Program-made: the position numbers and the translations under genes | In this document: positions 5,669-7,361 of the stretch, one piece after another | Layout of the letters: each line of letters starts with the position of its first letter | How positions within the stretch are numbered: the stretch's first letter is position 1 | The notes under the pieces: generated by a model | Databases searched by the model: none | What the model saw: the letters and a program-made list of their open reading frames with translations, nothing else | Told to the model about the DNA's origin: nothing | DNA from: Pseudomonadota bacterium | GTDB taxonomy: Bacteria > Desulfobacterota > Desulfobulbia > Desulfobulbales > JAGXFP01 | Assembly: GCA_030673265.1 (NCBI GenBank) | Contig: DAOVJK010000143.1 | Coordinates: 1-7,361, forward strand | Direction of reading: 5' to 3' | DNA length: 7,361 nucleotides

Positions 5669-6933
5669 ATCTGAGAGCAAACAATTGGCCCTTCTTTTCC
5701 TCGGATTTGCTAGCAAAAGGACGGATCGGGCTGCTTATCCTGACCATCGCCATCCTTGCAAACCCTCTGCAAGCCATGTCTGGGCAGGATAAGCAGCCCA
5801 AGGCCATTCACCCTCAAGACCTGGGAGAGCTGATCAGCAATGGCGCCTATGGCGTGACCAGAAACAGCAAGCTACTTGATTCAGTCAACCTTGATGTCCC
5901 GCTTATGCCAGCCAGCATCGTCAAGCTCCTGACCGGACTGACCGCCTTCGATCAACTGGGCGCAAACTACCGGTTCAAAACCGAGTTCTTTATGGATGGC
6001 GAAGACCATCTATATATAAAAGGTTATGGCGATCCATTTCTGGTCTCGGAAGAAATAGCAGCAATCATGCTTGCCCTCAGCAAGGCAGGGATCAGGATTA
6101 TCAATGATATCTATATCGATCAAAGTAGTTATCAACTCGAATCAATTGGTGACGGCGTTGGCAACAGCCTTAATCCCTACGATGTCGCCTCCTCCGCTCT
6201 GGCCGTGAACTTCAACACGATAAATGTCGTGGTTAGCCAAGACAAATCGGTGCAGTCCGGCGAACCCCAGACCCCGCTGCTGCCGATCATGACCAGACTC
6301 GGCAGAGATTTACCTGCTGGAGAACATCGGATAAATATCTCCAGGGACCCGGCAGACTCCCTACTGTTGGCTGGTCAGTTATTCAGGAGTTTTCAGCGAC
6401 AGGCAGGGATCAACGGGGAGGGGCTGCTCGCCCGCCGTAAAGCCCCTCCCGGCAAGGCGGTTCTCGTTCATTACTCAAGCAAAAAACTGCCCGAGCTGAT
6501 TACAGCACTTATGCTCTACTCTAACAATTTCATCGCCAACCAGATATTTCTGCAGATCGGCGCACAAAATTTCGGTTATCCGGCCACCTGGCAGAAAGGC
6601 CAGCAGGCAATGCTCGATTTTATCAGAAAAGATCCGGGACTTAGCTCTGCCGCAATTAACCTGGTTGAAGGTTCGGGCTTATCCAGAAAAAACCGCCTCA
6701 CCGGGCAGGCCATGCTGCGCATTCTCGAACTGTTCAAGCCCCATGCTCAGCTGTTGCCGGAAAAGAACAACATCCTGCTTAAATCCGGCACCCTGACCGG
6801 GGTCTATTCATATGCCGGTTATTTTACAGCTAATGGTAATCTGGACGGTTTTACAATTATCCTCAACCAGGATAAAAATAATCGCGATGAAATCATGAGT
6901 ATTCTCAGAAAAATCTATGAAACAGCGCGTTAA
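5605..6933 (+). CDS. dacB: PBP4-type D-alanyl-D-alanine carboxypeptidase/endopeptidase (peptidase S13)
   Basis: A 442-residue penicillin-binding protein, slightly shorter than E. coli PBP4 (about 477). It is likely periplasmic and trims pentapeptide stems or cuts peptide cross-links. Family motifs are complete: SIVK (104-107) with the nucleophile Ser104 and Lys107, SNN (306-308), and KSGT (393-396) within LLKSGTLTGVYSYAGYF. S13-type insert-region signatures GYGDPFL (140-146) and SSALAVNFN (196-204) are also present. A hydrophobic stretch GLLILTIAILANPLQA (42-57) after K38/R40 is a signal peptide with probable cleavage after A57. The ATG at 5605 has AAAGG nine bases upstream but gives a 35-40 residue pre-signal extension; TTG at 5707 would give a compact signal peptide but has no ribosome site. 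The gene is divergent from gmhA, with 15 bases between starts. Two strong inverted repeats lie inside the gene. Confidence 0.92.
   Translation: MGLSIRPLNLLQAVPFVNKWRHLRANNWPFFSSDLLAKGRIGLLILTIAILANPLQAMSGQDKQPKAIHPQDLGELISNGAYGVTRNSKLLDSVNLDVPLMPASIVKLLTGLTAFDQLGANYRFKTEFFMDGEDHLYIKGYGDPFLVSEEIAAIMLALSKAGIRIINDIYIDQSSYQLESIGDGVGNSLNPYDVASSALAVNFNTINVVVSQDKSVQSGEPQTPLLPIMTRLGRDLPAGEHRINISRDPADSLLLAGQLFRSFQRQAGINGEGLLARRKAPPGKAVLVHYSSKKLPELITALMLYSNNFIANQIFLQIGAQNFGYPATWQKGQQAMLDFIRKDPGLSSAAINLVEGSGLSRKNRLTGQAMLRILELFKPHAQLLPEKNNILLKSGTLTGVYSYAGYFTANGNLDGFTIILNQDKNNRDEIMSILRKIYETAR
5629..5657 (-). promoter_or_regulatory. Sigma70-type promoter for gmhA and downstream genes
   Basis: On the minus strand a perfect -35 TTGACA (5657-5652) is followed after 17 bases by TAAGTT (5634-5629), which keeps the TA...T core of a -10 box. 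Transcription would begin near 5621, about 30 bases before the gmhA ATG at 5589. The element lies within the first codons of the divergent PBP4-like gene if that gene starts at 5605. Confidence 0.55.
5728..5799. repeat. 15-bp perfect inverted repeat with nested 6-bp hairpin in the signal-peptide region of dacB
   Basis: GGGCTGCTTATCCTG (5728-5742) is exactly inverted as CAGGATAAGCAGCCC (5785-5799), 42 bases apart. Inside the spacer, CTTGCA (5755-5760) and TGCAAG (5768-5773) form a second perfect stem with a 7-base loop. The structure covers the codons for the hydrophobic core and cleavage site of the signal peptide. It could form a long hairpin in the mRNA or a cruciform in DNA. Confidence 0.85.
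6416..6450. repeat. 10-bp GC-rich perfect inverted repeat inside dacB
   Basis: GGGAGGGGCT (6416-6425) is exactly inverted as AGCCCCTCCC (6441-6450) around a 15-base loop. It encodes a Gly/Lys/Arg/Pro-rich stretch (about residues 271-282) between the catalytic motifs, likely a surface loop. Its form, a short GC-rich hairpin, is REP-like, but no second copy is visible in this window. Confidence 0.8.
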
Positions 6934-7231
6934 GGCAAAAACAATCGACCTCGCAAATGTCTCAACTATAGGGTGGATATTGTTGACTACAGTTAAACTA
7001 TTAGGGAGGTATACGTAACTTGCAGCACAATGAATAAATAAATTTGTCACCAATTTAATGCTTTTAGCTAAAGCAATAAAACAACAACGTCCCCTTTGCC
7101 ATGGCTTAATCAGGGCTGATGGTAAAGCTGAAAATTTAAGTCTGCTCCATTGATAGGCATTCCTGTTAGCCTACTCAATCTAGATTACGGATAATTCTTC
7201 ATATCCTCACCAATATATTCCCTGAATTCAA
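6934..7231. other. Gene-free A/T-rich interval with several short hairpins
   Basis: No open frame with a plausible start, ribosome site and protein-like product is seen on either strand between the dacB stop and the IS end. Four short stems occur: 6962-6986 (8 of 9 pairs), 7054-7080 (TGCTTT/AAAGCA plus four outer A-T pairs), 7094-7127 (nine pairs, one G-U) and 7149-7179 (ten pairs with one bulged base). None is followed by a U tract, so no clear terminator for dacB was found. Confidence 0.6.
7149..7179. repeat. 10-bp hairpin with single bulge upstream of the IS element
   Basis: ATTGATAGGC (7149-7158) pairs with GCCTA (7169-7173) and TCAAT (7175-7179), with C7174 bulged and a 10-base loop. 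There is no following U run on either strand. It may be a structured RNA or a binding site, or a chance fold. Confidence 0.4.
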
Positions 7232-7361
7232 TTCTTAAGTGCAACTTTGTAATGTTTGTGTAAATGGGCAAGCTGCGATAGCATCTGTACCATTTAGACG
7301 ACCAAGTCAAAGGAGCACAGATGAGACGCTATTCACAGCTTACCCGAGAACAAAGATACCA
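7232..7361 (+). mobile_element. Left end of an IS30-family insertion sequence (truncated by the window)
   Basis: The element is inferred from the transposase start at 7321. Its left terminal inverted repeat probably lies near 7232-7260, around TTAAGTGCAACTTTGTAATG, about 60-90 bases before the ATG as is usual for IS30 elements. The right end and its inverted repeat are outside the window, so the exact boundary and any target duplication cannot be fixed. Confidence 0.55.
7321..7361 (+). CDS. IS30-family transposase, N-terminal fragment (continues past the window)
   Basis: Thirteen codons are visible, MRRYSQLTREQRY, matching the YxQLTxEERYQI opening of the N-terminal helix-turn-helix of IS30-family transposases, which binds the terminal repeats. 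A strong AAAGGAG (7309-7315) five bases before the ATG fixes the start. The DDE catalytic core is beyond the window, so intactness cannot be judged. Confidence 0.75.
   Translation, partial: MRRYSQLTREQRY

Noticed and set aside
6983..7015. TTGACT at 6983-6988 with a downstream TATACG as a possible promoter after dacB.
   Set aside because: The spacing (21 bases) is too long and no gene follows in the correct position.
6808..7053. 81-residue minus-strand open frame opposite the end of dacB.
   Set aside because: More than half lies antisense to dacB; composition looks like an antisense shadow and no ribosome site is evident.

Overview
The window looks like a chromosomal segment of a Gram-negative bacterium. 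The evidence is a sedoheptulose-7-phosphate isomerase for LPS heptose, a periplasmic PBP4-type peptidase with a signal peptide, and a fused CobA-HemD enzyme of the kind common in anaerobic Desulfobacterota (the former Deltaproteobacteria). That lineage is inferred from gene content and protein character; no marker gene here proves it.

Layout. Bases 2-124 may hold the C-terminal tail of a plus-strand gene entering from the left edge, converging on the next gene across a hairpin (135-165). From 5589 down to 199, six genes lie head-to-tail on the minus strand, in transcription order: gmhA (phosphoheptose isomerase), a deoxyhypusine-synthase-like protein overlapping gmhA by one base, a small FmdB-type zinc ribbon, hemC, a cobA-hemD fusion, and a zinc-ribbon membrane protein. 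A sigma70-like promoter faces gmhA. A strong minus-strand hairpin followed by U residues separates hemC from cobA-hemD, so the cluster is probably at least two transcription units or has an attenuator. On the plus strand, diverging from gmhA by only 15 bases, is a D-Ala-D-Ala carboxypeptidase/endopeptidase of the PBP4 (S13) family. After it comes about 300 bases of A/T-rich sequence with several short hairpins and no convincing gene. The window closes with the first 13 codons of an IS30-family transposase.

Function. HemC makes hydroxymethylbilane. The HemD half of the fusion closes it to uroporphyrinogen III, and the CobA half methylates that to precorrin-2, the entry to siroheme, cobalamin and siroheme-dependent haem. 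GmhA begins ADP-heptose synthesis for LPS, and the PBP4-like enzyme trims peptidoglycan, so the divergent locus pairs two envelope functions. The deoxyhypusine-synthase-like protein is the least understood gene: it has the family's overall pattern but apparently not the catalytic lysine.

Most unusual at DNA level are two long perfect inverted repeats inside the PBP4 gene (15-bp arms across the signal-peptide region; 10-bp very GC-rich arms in mid-gene). I found no clear new defence or mobile system beyond the partial IS element.
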